Origin: Microcaldota archaeon
GTDB taxonomy: Archaea; Micrarchaeota; Micrarchaeia; Micrarchaeales; Micrarchaeaceae
Assembly (NCBI GenBank): GCA_013330215.1
Contig: DUIS01000077.1
Span: 1-6,244, forward strand
Reading direction: 5' to 3'
DNA length: 6,244 nt
In this document: in pieces, positions 5,772 through 6,244 of the stretch
Position numbering within the stretch: the first letter of the stretch is position 1
Layout: every line of letters starts with the position of its first letter
Translations under genes and position numbers: made by a program
The notes under the pieces: generated by a model
Databases searched by the model: none
What the model was told of the DNA's origin: nothing
Seen by the model: the letters and a program-made list of their open reading frames with translations, nothing else

Positions 5772-6068
5772 ATGAGAAATGAAGGAGAAAGCGGAGGAGA
5801 CTTCGGAGAAAGGAGAGGCGGACATGGCGGTGGCCGTGGAGAAGGAAGGCGCGGCATGAGCATGAATCCAAACTACTTTTTGCCAAAACCTGTAAAGGTC
5901 GGCGATGAGGTAGAAGTGAAGGTAGAGGCTGTCGCATCAAAGGGCGATGGAATAGCAAAGAAGGACGGATTTGTAATCTTTGTAAAGGGCGCAAAGGAAG
6001 GCGAAACCATAAAGGTTAGGATCACGGACGTAAAGGCTAGATTCGCTATCGGCGAGATAATCGTATAA
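5772..6068 (+). CDS. TRAM-domain RNA-binding protein with Arg/Gly-rich N-terminus
   Basis: A 98-aa protein with one TRAM domain at about residues 39-98, recognised by VGDEVEVKVEAVASKGDGIAKKDGFVIFVKGAKEG followed by IKVRITDVKARFAIGEI in two consecutive stretches. The KGDGIAK..GFVIFV core is the hallmark; TRAM is a small beta-barrel also found in TrmA/RumA-type and MiaB-type tRNA-modifying enzymes. Stand-alone archaeal TRAM proteins are RNA-binding, and in a methanogen have been reported as cold-responsive RNA chaperones. Residues 5-28 form a low-complexity segment rich in Gly and Arg with RRGG and GGGRGEGRRG runs, RGG-like and probably adding nonspecific RNA contacts. ATG 5772 is the first start after an in-frame stop at 5757-5759. 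A second in-frame ATG at 5856 (Met29), after a GGAAGG site, would give a 70-aa protein with the bare domain, the length of many archaeal TRAM proteins. A T-rich terminator follows and valS lies downstream. Confidence 0.92.
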   Translation: MRNEGESGGDFGERRGGHGGGRGEGRRGMSMNPNYFLPKPVKVGDEVEVKVEAVASKGDGIAKKDGFVIFVKGAKEGETIKVRITDVKARFAIGEIIV

Positions 6069-6081
6069 GCGCAGCAACTAA

Positions 6082-6100
6082 TTTTAATTTTTTTATTTTT
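6082..6100 (+). terminator. T-rich terminator after the TRAM gene
   Basis: Fourteen bases after the TRAM stop the plus strand becomes almost pure T (TTTTAA followed by a run of seven T, an A, then five T), without a clear hairpin. Oligo-T tracts of this kind end transcription in archaea. It separates the TRAM transcript from the valS promoter that follows. Confidence 0.6.
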
Positions 6101-6108
6101 AATATTTA
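6098..6108 (+). promoter_or_regulatory. Probable TATA box of the downstream synthetase gene
   Basis: TTTAATATTTA lies about 48 bp upstream of the ATG at 6151, at the end of the T-rich tract, and would start transcription near 6128. The AT-rich terminator makes the exact box uncertain. Confidence 0.35.
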
Positions 6109-6137
6109 TGTATCGTATAGGTTAGCTATGCTTCGAT

Positions 6138-6143
6138 GAGGGA
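6138..6143 (+). promoter_or_regulatory. Ribosome binding site of the downstream synthetase gene
   Basis: GAGGGA ends seven bases before the ATG at 6151, a standard archaeal position. It favours this ATG over the in-frame ATG at 6136, which lies just before the site and has no comparable site of its own. Confidence 0.5.
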
Positions 6144-6150
6144 TGTTTGC

Positions 6151-6244
6151 ATGAGCGGGCAGGAAGTTGAGGAAAAATGGGGGAAGCACTGGGCAGACGA
6201 GAAGCTATTCCTATTCGACGAAAAATCAGACAGGCCGATGTACC
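6151..6244 (+). CDS. valS: Class Ia aminoacyl-tRNA synthetase, probably valyl-tRNA synthetase, N-terminal fragment
   Basis: Only 31 codons are visible before the right edge. MSGQEVEEKWGKHWADEKLF is the classic opening of a class Ia synthetase (E-x-K-W-x-x-x-W), comparable to EQKWQKAWDDAKVF at the start of leuS here. The following FDEKSDRPMY matches the valyl enzyme, where a phrase like F-D-x-x-S-x-x-P-x-Y leads into the IDTPPPT motif just beyond the window. Isoleucyl and leucyl enzymes usually read differently at this point, and a separate complete leuS is already present. The enzyme would charge tRNA-Val in the cytosol. Family membership is firm; the valine assignment rests on this short stretch alone because neither HIGH nor KMSKS is in view. 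Confidence 0.78.
   Translation, partial: MSGQEVEEKWGKHWADEKLFLFDEKSDRPMY

Noticed and set aside
5698..5994. Minus-strand frame opposite the TRAM gene
   Set aside because: Its Leu/Arg/His-rich translation is the complement of the purine-rich TRAM coding sequence.
6136..6138. Upstream ATG for the valS-like gene, adding MRDVC
   Set aside because: In frame, but the GAGGGA ribosome site lies after it and is correctly spaced for the ATG at 6151.

Overview
The window looks archaeal. It carries a full-length archaeal-type leucyl-tRNA synthetase, a stand-alone TRAM-domain protein, archaeal TATA-like boxes (AT-rich, about 34-38 bp upstream of several start codons), GGTG- or GAGG-type ribosome binding sites and a T-rich archaeal-style terminator. 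Base composition is moderate, and the long genes favour ATA (Ile) and AGG (Arg). That style, with very tight gene packing, would fit a small-genome archaeon such as an ARMAN/Micrarchaeota-type lineage. This placement is inference; no 16S or other decisive marker is present.

Layout. (1) 1-221, minus: the start of a secreted or membrane-anchored protein running off the left edge. (2) 272-889, minus: an Fe/Mn-family superoxide dismutase. (3) 890-981: a divergent promoter region between sod and leuS with an AT-rich box that could serve both strands. (4) 982-3867, plus: leuS, complete, followed with no gap (TGA then ATG) by (5) 3868-4515, plus: a HAD-superfamily phosphatase-like protein, almost certainly co-transcribed. 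(6) 4540-4929 and 5003-5626, minus: two proteins I do not recognise, each with its own good TATA box; they converge on the leuS-HAD operon with a 24-bp gap. (7) 5772-6068, plus: a TRAM-domain RNA-binding protein with an Arg/Gly-rich N-terminal extension, ending at a T-rich terminator. (8) 6151-6244, plus: the first 31 codons of a second class Ia aminoacyl-tRNA synthetase, most likely valS, running off the right edge.

The theme is translation: two class Ia synthetases and an RNA-binding TRAM protein lie within about 5 kb, beside an oxidative-stress enzyme. No stretch over 300 bases lacks a gene; the longest gaps are 145 bp (5627-5771) and 92 bp (890-981). I see no mobile element, CRISPR array, tRNA, rRNA or integration site. 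The most plausible novelty is the pair of unrecognised minus-strand genes, one with a four-cysteine pattern, plus the partial secreted protein at the left edge. I cannot demonstrate a new system from the sequence alone.
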